Shown: positions 1-13,689, counted from the first letter of the stretch. The stretch: DNA of 64,000 nt from Phorcus lineatus (GCA_921293015.1 OV121089.1:37868520-37932519), one strand, 5' to 3'. A program made the numbers and translations. The notes: generated by a model not told the origin, from the letters alone.

Positions 1-115
1 AGAAACAAATGGTCTCTTAATGTATGATACAAAAGCAAGTTACTGTTGATTGATATATGATTTAGAAATTGATGATTGTACGAAATTATGAAAGAACCTT
101 TCACTAATGTTTCAG

Positions 116-3100
116 GCCCTTGAGTCGTATACTGATCTGACACTGATAGAGGCTGTGGTAATGTGTCTCACCAGGCTACAACCCATGCTGAAAGCTGTGA
201 GTAACATTGTAACACTTTGTAACCTTTGCCCAAGACTTCTTTTAATTCAACAGACAATAACGCCTTGTGCTAAAAAAGGTGCAAATTTGAAACTTCAGTT
301 TGCTGCTTCAATTTATTCAATCATAAAATGCCAATGAAGACACTTAACATTTATCAGTGACAAAGCACAGACTTATTTCTTGAACACTTATCTTTAGTAC
401 GCATTAGAGGGTTGCACTAACGAGGACCAGTATTGATTACTGATATGCTGCTTAGAAGATACGTTATGATACCATAGGATTAAATAAATTTGTGAAACAT
501 TAATTTATAATTTATTTCAACCCACTTATTATGCCTTCCAAATATGATGTTCATAGCTGTAGTAATATTTCCATCATGTTATGGCTCATTGCAAAATTAT
601 TTTTTTCAGAGCAAAAACGTTTTTGCACCTATCATGTGGGAGTTACTGCTCTATGAGTTTGAATATGGGATGAATTGTTGTAGTTGCCCTTATTAGCACT
701 CATTTTTTAATCATATGAATGTTTTTGAATGAATGAGTACAACAAGCTGATGGTATTGCAGGAATCTCCAATCCACAAGTTCCTGTTCTGGGTGGCGATC
801 TCAGTCCTCCAGCTGGATGAAGTGTCCCTGTATGCAGCAGGCCTGGCTTTGCTTGAGCAGAACCTGCACACACTTGACAACATGGGCATCTTTGAGAAGG
901 AGGTATGTGTACTCACATCTTAGTTCAGACCACATTTACCTGTTATAATTTCAAAGAAAGAGCGAACCATTGACAACAAAGAAATGTTTTAAAACTCTAT
1001 ATTTTGGCGCCCTTTATTAATGTAAGCTCCCTTTTCATTTTTTGTTGAAGGGTAAAAATTAACAACTTATCAACCCTACCTTAGTTATTTCAATGGTTTT
1101 CACCCTTGGATATATTTATGTGAAAATTTAAGTCTGTGTCCCATCACTTGAGTGTGTCCAAATGACTGAACTGAATTTGATCATACTCAGGTTGCTAACT
1201 GCCACATGAGAGTTGAGACAACATTGAATTGATAGGCTTACTTCCTTGGAGGATTCTGAACTGTTTCAACTTTTAGTGGGAATTTTGGTTTGTGGAATGA
1301 TTGTCTGTTATTGATGGTGATGTTGATGGTGAAATTCTGATTAGGATGACGGCAAAGACACTGAGTATTTACACAAAAGATGAAAAAATAAAGGTAATGA
1401 TGACCTGTCATAATAATAACAATGTTGATGTTGCAGTCACTGCAGAAGGTGATGATGGAGACAAGAGAGCCCCTGGAGTGGCACTTCAAACAGCTTGACC
1501 ACTACATGGGCCTCAGCTTCCAGTTCAACTTCAACTTTGCACTTGTTGGACACTTACTCAAAGGTAAGCAATTGAAGCTTAGGATTATTAGCTTGGATTG
1601 GCAGGTATGATTTTGAAATTCAGGATGCATTCAAAGATCAGCAGCCAGATCAGTGTTCGCGTCAATGCATAAACCTGCATTTTTCAAGCATAAAAATCAT
1701 ATAAACACGCAAAATATATTGTAACTGCGTGTTTTGCACGCACGTATAATCATACACTTAAGTTTATATTTTTCCACAATGTTAAAAAAATCATTCTAAG
1801 CTGATTGTCTGATTACGATGTCCTGACAAAAATAAATCGAAACCTGGAAATCCCATTGCTATAAGCCCTGTCATTGGTTACTTTACCATTGGAATTCCCT
1901 GGAAGTCATTTGTTTCATCCAATCAGAGCAAAGTGATTATTATCAAGTCTCATGCTGTATAATAATATGAAGTTCGGAACGGCATCTAGTTACTTACACA
2001 GGCATGTGGCTGCATGTGTTTTATCATCAAAACTGAACCATATATGGTAGGTTAAACTTTGATGTCTAAATTTGATGACAATTTATTACCTTTACTAGTA
2101 ATTATTTTAATATTGAAATAAAAACTCCATTAACAAAAAACGCGAAATATTTGAATTGAAAATTTATTATTTCATTTCTGCACTCACTGTATAAAAACCT
2201 ACCGCGAACACTGCAGATTCTTGCATAATTCACTAGATATTAATATCTCTTTATGTGTATTGTTTGATCAAGTCAATCTCAGCAATAATTGGTTTAGTCC
2301 ACAGGATAGTAGAGTCTAGTGTAGAGTCAGACTATTTCATGCCCTTGTTTGGATAAACAGTCACATGACCTTTAGCAAGAGGCAAAGTATGAATTTATCT
2401 TGATACAAATTACCATGCTCCCCTTTTAAGTCACATGGAAATTTTTTAAAGGTTTTCGCCACCCTTCTCCTACAACGGTATCGAGGACAATTCGGGTCCT
2501 CCATCAGCTGCTCAGCATCACCGTGAAACCGAGCAACAGAGACAAGTTTGAGGTTACCACACACACCGTAGCATACCTTGCTGGTGAGTATCTGATATCA
2601 TCCAATCAGATAATCTGCCTCTCATCAACGATTTTTGGCCATTTGATTGTTTTTAAGAATTGACTCAATGTTTTCAAATCATGCTTTCATTTCTTCCAGC
2701 AACTTGAATACCAATTTATTATTGCTTTCCCTAGCTGTGCTCACACAAGTTGTCATGAAATTATCTGAAATCTCTTGAAAGTAGCATTAATCTTTTATTT
2801 TTTCATTTTTCTCCTAACAGCCCTTGTGTCAGTGTCAGAAGAGGTACGAAGTCGCTGTCACCTGAAGCATCGGACGGCCAACTACATGATCTCAGAATCC
2901 CCATCCACCGAGAGTCTCAACACAGAGATAGCCAATCAGGGCGTCTCTCCATCCGCTCCCCAACCAACTGCCACTGTTGTTACTCCCCCTCAGAACACTC
3001 CTGCACCCAATGTCTCAAGACCCGTTACTCCCAGACAACGCAGTTGTGACCTGCTCGACCCCAATGCGATGGCAACTGCAGCGACAGCAGCTCGTAAAAA

Positions 3101-6100
3101 TATTCAGCTTACACAGAGCCAGGTAGAAAATGTTTTGTTTTTCACGCTCGCTTTTTGCTTGCTAGGTTTTTAACATTGGATCATTTATCTATCAAAAAAG
3201 GTCTCTCATATTTGTGAGATGGTTCTTTTGAAATAATTATTTTATCCACATTTTTGCTTTTTCGGGTGATCTTGCTTTAGTTTGAATTGTAACTCTTTAA
3301 TAATCAATCTTTCTCTAAAAAAGATGATTGTATCAGTAGTATATGTTTTTTAATTAAAAAAATCAGATAAATAAGAGTGTGGAGGTTACGGGTTTGAAAA
3401 ACCTGTAGGTTAGTATCATAAACTAGGTATTGTGTTCCCTGATTTAAAATTTTGATGTCAAAAGAGATAACATCATTTTATGACTCTTTCATGAAAAGCC
3501 AATCGAATGCCCTAAAAGCAACCAGGTAAAGACTGTAAGATTAGGTTTTCTTTCTGTGTGTGCCCGTGTATTCCGTACCTAGGACAATACCAGGCTTTTG
3601 TTAGCTGCGTACCTATAGATAACTTGTCAGCCCTGTATCAATATAAATAGTGAAGAGCTGAATTACCATAGTAAAATTTTGTGTGAATTTGCATGCGTTT
3701 TCCCATGAATAAACAAACTATGTATGTATTTTTTAGGCATGAACTGTTTGAACTATAAGCTTATATAACAGGCATGGTGAGAGTGTTAGTTAGTTTTTTT
3801 CAAAATTACTTGATGGAAATCAAGGACGGTAAGTCTTAAATAACATTAATGATTATACATTCAAATAATGCATGATGAAATTAAGTTCTTGTATTCTTCA
3901 TTCATTCTTGTAATGTATTTGTTCATTGTCATTGGAAAAGTAAATGAAAATGTTTATATTGAAACCTATTATGAAAGATATCTAAAAAAACCCATTTTAT
4001 TACAGATTTATTGAAGAGTACATAAGTACATGAATATTATAGATTAATGTAAAACATAGTATTTTTGTTTTTATCATTAAAAACTTTACAATATTGTAAC
4101 CCTTCCTCTTGTGTAGATAAAGAATCTCCATTCATTACCATCAATGTTCAATCAGAAACCAGTTATTTAGTGGTCTGTGTGTTGCATATCCCCAGTGAGT
4201 TATCTTCCTTGGGACTTGCTGGATATTATCCATTCATAGAAGTTGTAGGATTGTTGTCAATATATTAAGTGGAGCATCATCAAAACTTGTAACTGTTGTC
4301 CGTTAAGGTTTGAATACTTCAAATATTAACAATTAATGGTAAAAACAGTTTGATAATTTTTTGTAATAATTAAAAAAACAAGAGACACTTCCTAATAAAT
4401 GAACCATGAGATATCGCATAGTAAAAAATAACATTTTAGAACTAGAATTCAACAGAACACTAACTTTTTTATACAATGACAATAATGTAAAGGAAAATTC
4501 ACATGGCATCTTATGAAATTTCAATAAAAGACTCTAAATGAGAATCTAAAAATAATTTTTAGCATTGATAATTCATCCTCTTGTCAACAGTTAAAGTGAC
4601 ATTTTCACCCCGGCAGCAGTTCAAACACTTGTTGCAGGGCAAGAGCTGTAGCCTTGACCTTGACCAGAACTCCCGACCTTCTCTCAAAGCTCGCAGCAGC
4701 TCCATGCCTACTCCAACCAGTCAGAAGCTTGAATCGTCAAAGTCAGCCATACAGCAACCTCGCAGTGGGCGAAGCTCGGTTTCAAATGAAAACAATGTGT
4801 TGCTTGACCCCGAAGTACTAATGGACTATCCCACTCAGGCTCTTGTTCTCACTGTGCTGGTAGGAGAATATTTAGTTTTATGGATATTTATATCATTTGT
4901 CATTCCATTCATTGGATAAAAATATTTTTAAAAAGGAACCGCATGAAGATAATAGTCTATTGGTGCACTTTCAATATTTTACAGAGTAATTTAAGATTTC
5001 ATGACTTTCAAATTTAAATAAGTGACTTTGTTTAGAAGCTAAATGTCAATATTTCAGTCATTGTCGGTTTTGAGTTTTTGGTATGATTGTTCAATGTTCA
5101 TAAAACAAAGTGCGTGTAAACCTGGCTCACCAAGAACATTCATTTTGATCATTATATCCATTTTCATGTGTAACAACACATTACATACTATCTATTGTAA
5201 GAGTTTCATTGACACAACTCTGCCTTTGAATATTCTTATGAAAGACAATCTTCAATTAAATTCTTATCAATATATATCTCTTAACTACAGACATTATGTT
5301 CAGAAAATGATGTATTTATTTTCCAGGCCACACTTGTCAGGAACACAACTGATGAAAATGAGACGAGAATTTTATATGAGTATCTTGCCGAAGCATCTGT
5401 AGTTTTTCCAAAAGTCTTTCCTGTGATGTAAGACTTTCTTCTTGTTCAAATGTTTGTTTGATCATGACATTATTAAAACTTATGGTATTTATTGTACTAA
5501 AATAGTATGTATTCTTCAGATATCAACTGGTATTACCATGAGTGAGTTATTTTGGAATTTGTAAAATAGTGCCTAATATGTCCTCAAAGTTAAACATCAT
5601 CATTTCTCTAATCTGTACTTGTCTATGTTTTTGCATACATAACATGTTGAAAGCTAAGATCATCACATTGCTAATCTGTACATGTATATATGCATAGGCG
5701 TAGGAACCTGCCCCTACCCTACCCCCCCCCCCCCCCCCCCCTATAATTGAGATGAAGACATGTTTTTAATTCTCTCAGGTAAAATAAAAAAATACTTAGA
5801 TAATTTTTTTAAATCTGATAATGAATCCATATCTTAAGCATGATGTACATGAAAGCCATTGCTATATTTGTCACGGGAGCTCTCGTGAAAATCATACGAC
5901 TGTAACGCACCACCGTAACAGGTGAGTCCCCCCCCCCCCCGATATGTTAACAGACACAGCTTGTCAGATGATAAGATCATCCCTTTCTATATATTACATG
6001 TTTATGTATTAAGAGACACCACTTGATGAACTGTGGGATAGTTATTTGGTAATCTGTACACATATATTTGTTAACAAACACTGTTTGTTGGATGCAAACA

Positions 6101-8147
6101 TCATCCCTCTCCATAGTGTTAATGTCTATATGTTAACAGACACAGCTTGTTGGATTTTGGGACAATTTTTGTCTAATCTGTACATATTTATTTCTTAACA
6201 ACACAGCTTGTTGGACATAGGACAGTTTTTGTCTAATCTGTACATATCTATTTGAAGGATAAATAAAAATTTTATGGATAAACAACTTCTTTATTCTGTG
6301 GAAGCGACGTTTCAACATAGATTCTAATGTCGTTGTCAAGCAATCGACATTAGAATCTATGTCGAAACGTCGCTTTCACAGAATAAAGAAGTTGTTTATC
6401 CATAAAAATTGTATTTATCCTTCATATCATCAACTTCTAGAATGCCTATCTAAGAGGTGTACATATTCATTTGTTAACAACACAGCATAACCACTTTGCT
6501 TAACTGTACATATCGATATGTTAACAGACACAGCTTGTTGGACGCTAAGATCAACAATGTGCTGTCTCTCTGCCATGACCAGGCTATCCTGAACGCTGTA
6601 CAGAGCATCATTCAGAACATGATAGCGTGTGAGGACGCTTCACAACAGCAACTCTCCTATCTGCAGAGTAAGTTGTCTCAGGCTTCTCCTCTGCTACTAG
6701 GAATAAGTATATTGGATCATAATATTTTAGCTCACCTGGCCTGATATTCCTGATGGGCGCATGGCATATCGTTGCAACTTTTCACTGTTTCATCTTCTTC
6801 CCTAGAACCTTTGACTCAGAAAATCTTGTCTGCAGACTCCTTAGCTGATGGGGATTTAAATTATTGATTTGGTGACCCTGTGACCCCTATTAGAGCCCTA
6901 AGGAGCCTCAACCTTAAAACCTATTTTATCTTCTTCTCCAGAAGCAAGAGGCCTAGAAAACTAAAACCTTGTGTGCAGACTCTTTAGCTGATGGGGATTC
7001 TAATTTATTGATTTGGTTGTGACCCTCTGACCCCTAATGATAGCCGCAGAAGCTTCACCTTAAAAACCTTTTTTTATCATCTTCTCCAGAAGTAAGAGGC
7101 TCAGAAACCTTATGTACCAACTCCTTATTTGATGGATATTCTAATTTATAGATTTAGTGACCGTGTGACCCCTAATAAGGGCCACAGGAGCCTCACCCTG
7201 AAACCCTTATTCAATAACTTTTTTCCGTCTCTTTATTTTTAAGAGAAAAGGTCTAGAAAGCTACAATCCTTTGTGCATATTCCGTATCAAATGGGGATTA
7301 TAGTAAATGGATTTGGTGATCCTCTGACCATTATTAAAATTAATTATAGATAACCTGGTGAGCTACAGAGCCAATGGTTCTATTTTATTTTGAAACTGAT
7401 CTTAGCACATGATTGCAGTTTGAAATGTTCTATTCTAAGAGTAAAAAAACCTGCATCTCTGATGACAAAGTATTTTTTTTAATCAGGTATTGGATTTGGA
7501 GGCTTGTGGAGGTTTGCAGGAACTTTCACTAAGGTACGTTGCAACTTTGGTTTCTTTATGTTCTTGATTACTGTAATTTCAATATAAAATGAACTTTTTT
7601 AAGGACACAGTTATCCAAAATTGTTATTTGCTTCCTACAGTGATAGCTATAGCAAATGAAATATGAAATAACTTATCCATTTCTTTTTTGTTCTGTCTAA
7701 TGACTCCAAGTGAGCACCTGAAATACATATTTGATTTAAGTTATTGCATACTCTTTGTCTGAGGGTTTTCCATTACCCAAACAGATATATTTCTAAACTT
7801 TACCTTTTAATTTACAGTCATCAGGGAGTAGTGACACTGCAGAACTGTTTGTGAATTGTCTTGAAAAGGCCATGATGGTGGAATCATGTCTCCCAGGCGA
7901 TGACCTGGACATTTTGAACCCCTACCCGAGTTCACTGGGCATTTCCTCCAATCTCAACCTTTCCAGTTCCATGTCAAGTTTATCTGTCGGAAGCATGCAC
8001 TCTCCAACTGATAAAGACATTGTTGACAAAAACGGTGCCAATGGGGGAAGGATACGCCATACATCTGCTAACAATCTCCCAACAAAAAATAGGGGAGGAA
8101 GCTTTAAGCAAAAAGAGAAGAAAAAGATCATGGAGCCAATTGAATGA
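116..8147 (+). CDS. NF1: Neurofibromin (NF1) orthologue, C-terminal exons; 5' end outside window
   Basis: Neurofibromin is a large cytosolic Ras GTPase-activating protein; only its C-terminal region, after the catalytic domain, lies here. Exons by splice sites and phase: 116-196, 762-902, 1437-1563, 2452-2583, 2821-3122, 4617-4859, 5327-5427, 6528-6667, 7487-7533, 7818-8147 (stop TGA 8145-8147). Conserved stretches seen include [64 protein letters not shown] and GLWRFAG, all typical of vertebrate NF1 in the same order. The exon 2821-3122 and the start of 4617-4859 are Ser/Pro/Thr-rich and poorly conserved. The last exon ends in a Ser-rich tail followed by a Lys-rich stretch. Acceptor 4617 is forced by frame: the stronger-looking AG at 4590 would open on an in-frame TGA. 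The long introns carry repeats described separately. Confidence 0.93.
5586..6527 (+). repeat. Tandem degenerate copies of the NF1 exon-6528 splice-acceptor edge
   Basis: The intron before the NF1 exon at 6528 contains repeated, decaying copies of that exon's own start. The unit of about 62 bp keeps the acceptor and first codons (GTTAACAG followed by ACACAGCTTGTTGGA). Clear copies begin near 5946, 6071, 6132, 6198 and 6474, with a poorer one near 6010. Fragments of the next part (GCTAAGATCATC with CTAATCTGTACATG) occur at about 5586-5690. The real exon junction at 6521-6545 is the last unit. The array is interrupted by the palindromic element at 6254-6423 and by poly-C tracts at 5722-5741 and about 5930-5940. 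Confidence 0.8.
6254..6423. mobile_element. Palindromic hairpin element of about 170 bp (CGACGTTTC family)
   Basis: This is a near-perfect inverted repeat. GAAGGATAAAT at 6254 is mirrored by ATTTATCCTTC ending at 6423, and the arms run through AACAACTTCTTTATTCTGTG and AAGCGACGTTTC to a centre near 6338. It interrupts the 62-bp array in the NF1 intron. Related, more diverged palindromes occur at 42888-43011 and 43430-43505, so this is a small dispersed foldback or MITE family without coding capacity. Confidence 0.75.
6780..7340. repeat. Tandem satellite of 141-157 bp in NF1 intron
   Basis: Roughly four units are spaced 141-157 bp apart. Each contains a version of CTCCTTAGCTGATGGGGATT, then GATTTGGTGACCCT, TGACCCCTAAT, and AGAAGCAAGAGGCCT. 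The anchor motif occurs near 6835, 6978, 7119 and 7276. The array lies between the NF1 exons at 6528 and 7487. The same family occurs at 37740-38440, downstream of the first BRICHOS gene. Confidence 0.75.
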
Positions 8148-9165
8148 TCTGTTACATTATTATGATAATAACTTACAAAGATAAGTGCTTTGTAGCCTTG
8201 CTGGCCACTGTACAATTACGAAGTTGGCTCTCAGGACGTGATTGGCTTTGTGTTAGTCACTGACACTTAAAGAAGCAAGGCATCATGGGAACAAGAGCTT
8301 TAGACTGAATGGCTGCATGGTAGTCATGTGACTTACTCAAAATGACAAGATGGAAAATTGGGCTTCAACTCCTAACTCATCAATTCCTAACAGCATCAAA
8401 AAGCACTTAAAAATTGTCACCATGGCGATGATTTGTGAACTTTGAACCCTCAGTACTTTCAGGAATATATGACCGTATGGTCAAATTCCCACGCTAGATA
8501 TATTAGTCTGTGGTATCTTTACACACGATCTACATTGTGATTAACATTATTGTCTTGCCATCTTCTGTCATGTGTTATAAGTAAATTGGACACAGTTTTT
8601 ATCGGTTGAAAAGGATTGGGCAACCATAGAGTTGAAAGTATTGGTTGGGAAACATAGTGTTATAAATAGGTGGTAACCAGATGTTGTGATTAATTCACAG
8701 GTATTGTGGCTTTGTGTCATCACATGTCAACCAGAAGCTGATTTGATTGGTTGTAATGAGTCATGTGTCAAAGTGTCATAATCTTGTGGCCATGCAACAG
8801 AAACTGTTTTTCAGCTGTGAACAGACCACTTGACAAGTCTACTGTAATTTACTTGTTGTGTCAGTGGCATTTAAATTCCATCGTAAAGCTGTGATTGGCT
8901 ACATGCTAGTCATGTGACTTTCTGCGGACCTCGTGGACTAGGTCTGTTTTATCGTTGTGTATACATCTATGATGTGCCGAGGAGGGAAGACACTGGGACC
9001 AGAACATTACCATCCTCTATCTTCCCCGGGGCGGTCTGACAATGTTTCTCGCATTACCCTGGAATAGTAGCATATCATTTGTTCACATTAAAAACTGACC
9101 CATTCGAACTATCTAACAGAACTTTAAAGTGGAATAATAAAGACGTTCAAAATTATTGTTTCAAG
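8148..9165 (+). other. Probable NF1 3' untranslated region
   Basis: No convincing reading frame follows the NF1 stop at 8147. An AATAAA hexamer lies at 9136-9141 about 1 kb downstream, followed by a T-rich stretch, so a 3'UTR of about 1 kb is inferred. A further AATAAA at about 9254, and others beyond, mean longer transcripts that include the 68-bp repeat array are possible. Confidence 0.45.
9136..9141 (+). terminator. Candidate NF1 polyadenylation signal AATAAA
   Basis: This canonical hexamer lies about 990 bp after the NF1 stop codon, with T/G-rich sequence 10-30 bp downstream. The region is AT-rich, so chance occurrence is quite possible. Confidence 0.35.
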
Positions 9166-9471
9166 TTCAGTGATTTAAAGAAAAATTTGGAAAACAAACT
9201 TTTAATATATTAAAATTTCAAAAGTAAAAGATTTTTAATTCAAATATTTTGAAAATAAACATGTTTAAAGAAACATAAGTAGCATATACAAACCTGGTGA
9301 TTGGTTAGCTCCAGTATTTACCTTTCATCAACCAGTTATATCTATATGTATATCTATACCTATAAATACAAATATTGGATCACACAAAATAATTTAAAGG
9401 ACCACTCCAATTTTGAATATTGTAGTAATAGAAAATCCTAAAATTGAACTAGAAGTATTACTGTCACAAAT

Positions 9472-9885
9472 AGTTTAATTCCAAATATAACAAAGTTACA
9501 TAACCAAGTTTGGTTGTCCTGCAGATAATGTGTTACTAAAGTGTGATTTCAAATATTATAAAGTTACATAACCAAGTTTGGTTGTCCTGCAGATAATGTG
9601 TTACTAAAGTGTGATTTCAAATATTATAAAGTTACATAACCAAGTTTGGTTGTCCTGCAGATAATGTGTTACTAAAGTGTGATTTCAAATATTATAAATT
9701 TACATAACCAAGTTTGGTTGTCCTGCCGATAATGTGTTACTAAAGTGTGATTTCAAATATTATAAATTTACATAACCAAGTTTGGTTGTCCTGCATATAA
9801 TGTGTTACTAAAGTGTGATTTAAGATATAATAAAGTTACATGATCTAGTTGGGTAAGCCTACAGAAAAGGTGTTACTATTCCAGG
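9472..9885. repeat. 68-bp tandem repeat, about six copies
   Basis: The unit begins GTTACATAACCAAGTTTGG at 9495, 9563 and 9631, with diverged starts at about 9699, 9767 and 9835. Internal copies differ by only one or two bases, while the first and last are more degraded. It lies about 1.3 kb after the NF1 stop and might be transcribed if NF1 uses a distal poly(A) site. Confidence 0.9.
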
Positions 9886-12187
9886 GGTTGAGGAGAGATA
9901 TATTATATGATTCCCTTGGGATCTGAGGATGGATCATTGGAGAGTGACTGGAGGAGAAGTGAATGGATTCATTAATATTTATGTACTGAGTGAATGGAAA
10001 GATTTTATGTTCATTTGATCATGTTTATTTTTTATTTGATGTTTGTTGTCATCTCATGTTATAAACATTATCCAGTTTTCTAAACAAAACTCATGAATTT
10101 GCATTTATTCATCAATATGGTACGATATTACAACTTAGGTTCATATGTGGACTTGGTTTTGTAGAAATGGAAGGCTGATGAATTTTTAATATTATTTCAT
10201 CTTAAGCATATAAATGACTTGTTACAAAGCGAATCAATTAAGGGAAAGGTTAGTTGACCACTCAGGATTTTGCAACTTTTTGTTTACATTTTTTCCCCAA
10301 TGACTGGTTATGTCCTAACTCCTTAGTTTCATCTCAGTGAATTTCTGACTAGAGTCCATTAATATTTTCTTCTAAAGATCTATGTCGATTCAATCATCCA
10401 GATTGATTTGTATACAAATAATGTATATGTAGATCTAATTAATGAAGTTATTTTTTGTCATGAGATTATTCAAGTTTTCATTTTATTTTCAGTCTTAAGG
10501 GTACAAAATATTTATTAGATTAAATATTTTAAAGCAAATGATGTCTGTGATAACAAGATGATAGATTATCTCCCTTTTTAAGATCCTAATCAAACAAATA
10601 CATTACTCTATCAATAACCATTTCCCTTGCAATATAGTCTCAAATTTTTATTTTCTGCTGACATAAGATTAAATGTGTATTGATAATATTTTTAAAAGTA
10701 ATTATTCTATGAAGACATAACAATGGAAAACAAGATTTTCTGGCCAACAACTTCTTTATTGTGATATTTCTTAAATATTAAATTAATTACAAACAGTTAT
10801 TTTCTTGTAACACAACTTTTGATAAATGCTATGGCTAAGAGGTAAAGAAATTGTCATTGTATTAAAAAATGAAATATTTTGTTGTCTGTTGAACTGTTGC
10901 ATTGTTGCCTCTTATGTTAACTTAGAAACCAATACACACATTATCATCAATAAATACACACATTATCATTGGCAGGATAGGCACCATTTGTAATGGTCTT
11001 GTAACTAGGAGTATTCATCTGTCTGTTGTTTTATTTTAATTATGAAATAACAGATAAAAATATCTTGATTTTGTTTAGCTCAATGTTTTAAACATCTCAA
11101 AATGGCAACGTTTAAGACTTACTTTATGAAATAAATGTTCAAATGATGTATGAATTTATCATAATGGTTTTTTCAAATGTTTATAACCGTCAAATTCTAA
11201 TTTGAAACATATGTATGTTAAATTTGAGAACAAATATCATGAATAGATGTATCACTAAAAAGAGGCATACAAAGTAACAGATTTTGAATGACAATCATGT
11301 ATAGGAAATAAAAAAAAAGAATCCACATAGAAAATTGACACATAGTGACAATATATTTTCAGAAAATATATAATTTTACAACATAACTATATTTGTTGGT
11401 AAAATTTAATTTTTTATTTGTAAAGCCCATTTGAAAATAAATTATGATATTTGTTATAGTCTTATTGTTAAACAGATATGACTCAAATTGTTATTGGCTG
11501 TTAAGATATTTATTCACATTGCAACAAAAGTGAAGAATTCAAGTTATCACAATGGCGGAACAATGTGTTGATTTTTTCCTTCGAGTTATCAAAAGGTAAT
11601 GACTAATTATTGAGAAAAACTGCAATGAATGCATTGCCCGTTAGTTGACATTTAAGGCATATTTTTTTAAAAACGAAAATGTAGAAATACTTAAGAATTC
11701 TTTATATAGCACGCACTGATTATTTTAGGTTTCATAAAATTCTTCATTGTCAAAAGGACATGAAAGCAAATGGAAGTCGTTTTGGTATCATCATTATGAT
11801 GTCCAAATAGTTTTCAAAAATATTAGATATATTATTTATGTTAAATGCAGTAAAGTCAGTTTAAAGCTACCATTTCTCATTTTAATTTTTAGAAATGTCT
11901 GCTCAAGTTCTGCCAAAGACAACGTTGCACAAAGTTGTTTCAATTGTTTTGTTACCCGCCAAATCGCTGATTGTTTTCTAGATCTACTTGAATGTTGATT
12001 CACGTGTGTGTGTCTGTCAGTTTGTTTGTCTGTGGCGAACGTGTGGATATGTGGTGTACCATGTCACCGTATACTGTCATGAAGATTTCATTGTGATCAG
12101 ATTTGGTCATTGTTTGAGGGGCATTGTCGAAGAATAAACAACTTCACCCACTCACTCTTCTGTTTCTTTCTCATTCCGAAATCATTC
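9886..12187. other. AT-rich intergenic DNA, no supported gene
   Basis: No recognisable protein or RNA gene is visible. A short ATG-initiated segment followed by a usable donor is present at 11552-11595 and is discussed as a finding, but no partner exon could be established. Confidence 0.5.
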
Positions 12188-12646
12188 TTAAAGAGCCACT
12201 CCGCTATTTTCATTACATTATATTTACCATTGATACGAAACAAAATGTCCTAAATGTCATATGTGGTGATATAAAATCAAAACATCTTAACCTTTCATGT
12301 CCAAAAGACATATATACGACAGATACTCGTCTTACATGAAAATCTAAAAAGAAACTTATAAATGCACAGAGGTGTAGATATCAAGTCCAATATACATGGA
12401 TACTAGTTATATAACCTAACAAACACTATCGACTCCGAACTGCCCTCCTTACATTTGACTATTTGACGCGCATCATTGTCCGGTTTTCGATCATAACTGC
12501 GACGTTCTACCTTCATATTGTCACTGTAAAAAATCTAATTAGCTTTAAAATGTTTGTTTGGTAACAGTCGATACTTCGCGATCAAATGACACCATTGATT
12601 AAGTTTGGCATATATTACTCCACTAACTCACGGAGTGGCTCTTTAA
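12188..12646 (-). mobile_element. TTAA-flanked MITE, copy 1
   Basis: TTAA at 12188-12191 is followed by AGAGCCACTCCG. The mirror CGGAGTGGCTCT is followed by TTAA at 12643-12646. The interior contains the reverse complement of GATCGAAAACCGGACAATGA, which is shared with copies at 21474-21965, 23573-23821 and about 35310-35781. A TTAA target duplication is characteristic of piggyBac-type insertion. No transposase is encoded, so this is a non-autonomous element. Confidence 0.75.
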
Positions 12647-13689
12647 GTCTATTCTCTCAAAATAAGAAAGTAATGTGCTGACAAATTCAAATTTTAAAGT
12701 TGTGATGCAAGGCATTACTTACTATTGTAATTGCATATCTTACTTCACCCGCTGGCTCCATTTATAGTGCTGAATCTTGTGAAAAAGTATCATGACAGAT
12801 ATTTTGGTTTAATAATTGTAATGAAAGGTACCTTGGTAGGTGATGTGGATTAATAACTGTAGATTGGAGAACCCTGATATCTTATTCAGGACAACGGGGC
12901 CACACACTTCTAACCCAATGTTGGATCCTCCGCTTTTCTATTTTCACCCATTTATTTACAATAAACATCCGTCATTTTCGGTTCGCTGTAACTGTCGCCA
13001 AGGAACGCTATTGTGTATTATTCAAACAATAGGCAACATGAAAGGACAATCTGGTCTATATAACTGGACGTTCAACCTATACTTCTATTTATTCTTCTAT
13101 TTTCATTGCATACAAATTTACTGTAACTTAAACAAACCCTTGTGCAATGTATGGGAACTTATATTATTTAGGCTTCAAATCATTTTACGATGAGATTAGC
13201 CTCTAGTGACATATGTCTGTCCGTAAAACACTCGAAAGTATACACGAAGATAGCTTCAGTATTTCGAAGATGACCTATAACTTCTGAACTATTTTTTCAT
13301 CATGCATATTTATAAAATAGTTTGGTATTTGGTGAAGAACCCACATCGTTGTTATTTCATTATTGCATTGGGATAACATTACACACTTTCAAATGATATT
13401 TGTTTGTTTGTGGTTTATTATGTTTTTCTCCAGAGAATGAGTCTGACTTTCTTACAGGCTTGAGAACAGGGATTGGTATTGCTGAAAAGAAATGATAACG
13501 TCCTTGGACAATTATTTTATCAGTGACAGATATCTAACGCAATGCTTAAGTACTTAGTTATGATGTATGTAGTTGTCATGAATCAAATATGTGCCCTAGG
13601 ACGTATTATTTCCAGAAATACAAATCCCTATTGGTTTGAAAACATCTACCTGTGGATTTGCGATAATCATCTTTCCTCTCGAAATGATG

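Noticed and set aside
4591..4616. NF1 exon start at 4591
   Set aside because: From the phase 0 donor at 3122 it would read TTA AAG TGA. The in-frame acceptors at 4617 or 4620 are compatible.
9472..9885. CRISPR-like regular array
   Set aside because: The units are head-to-tail without unique spacers, in an intron-containing animal genome. It is a minisatellite.
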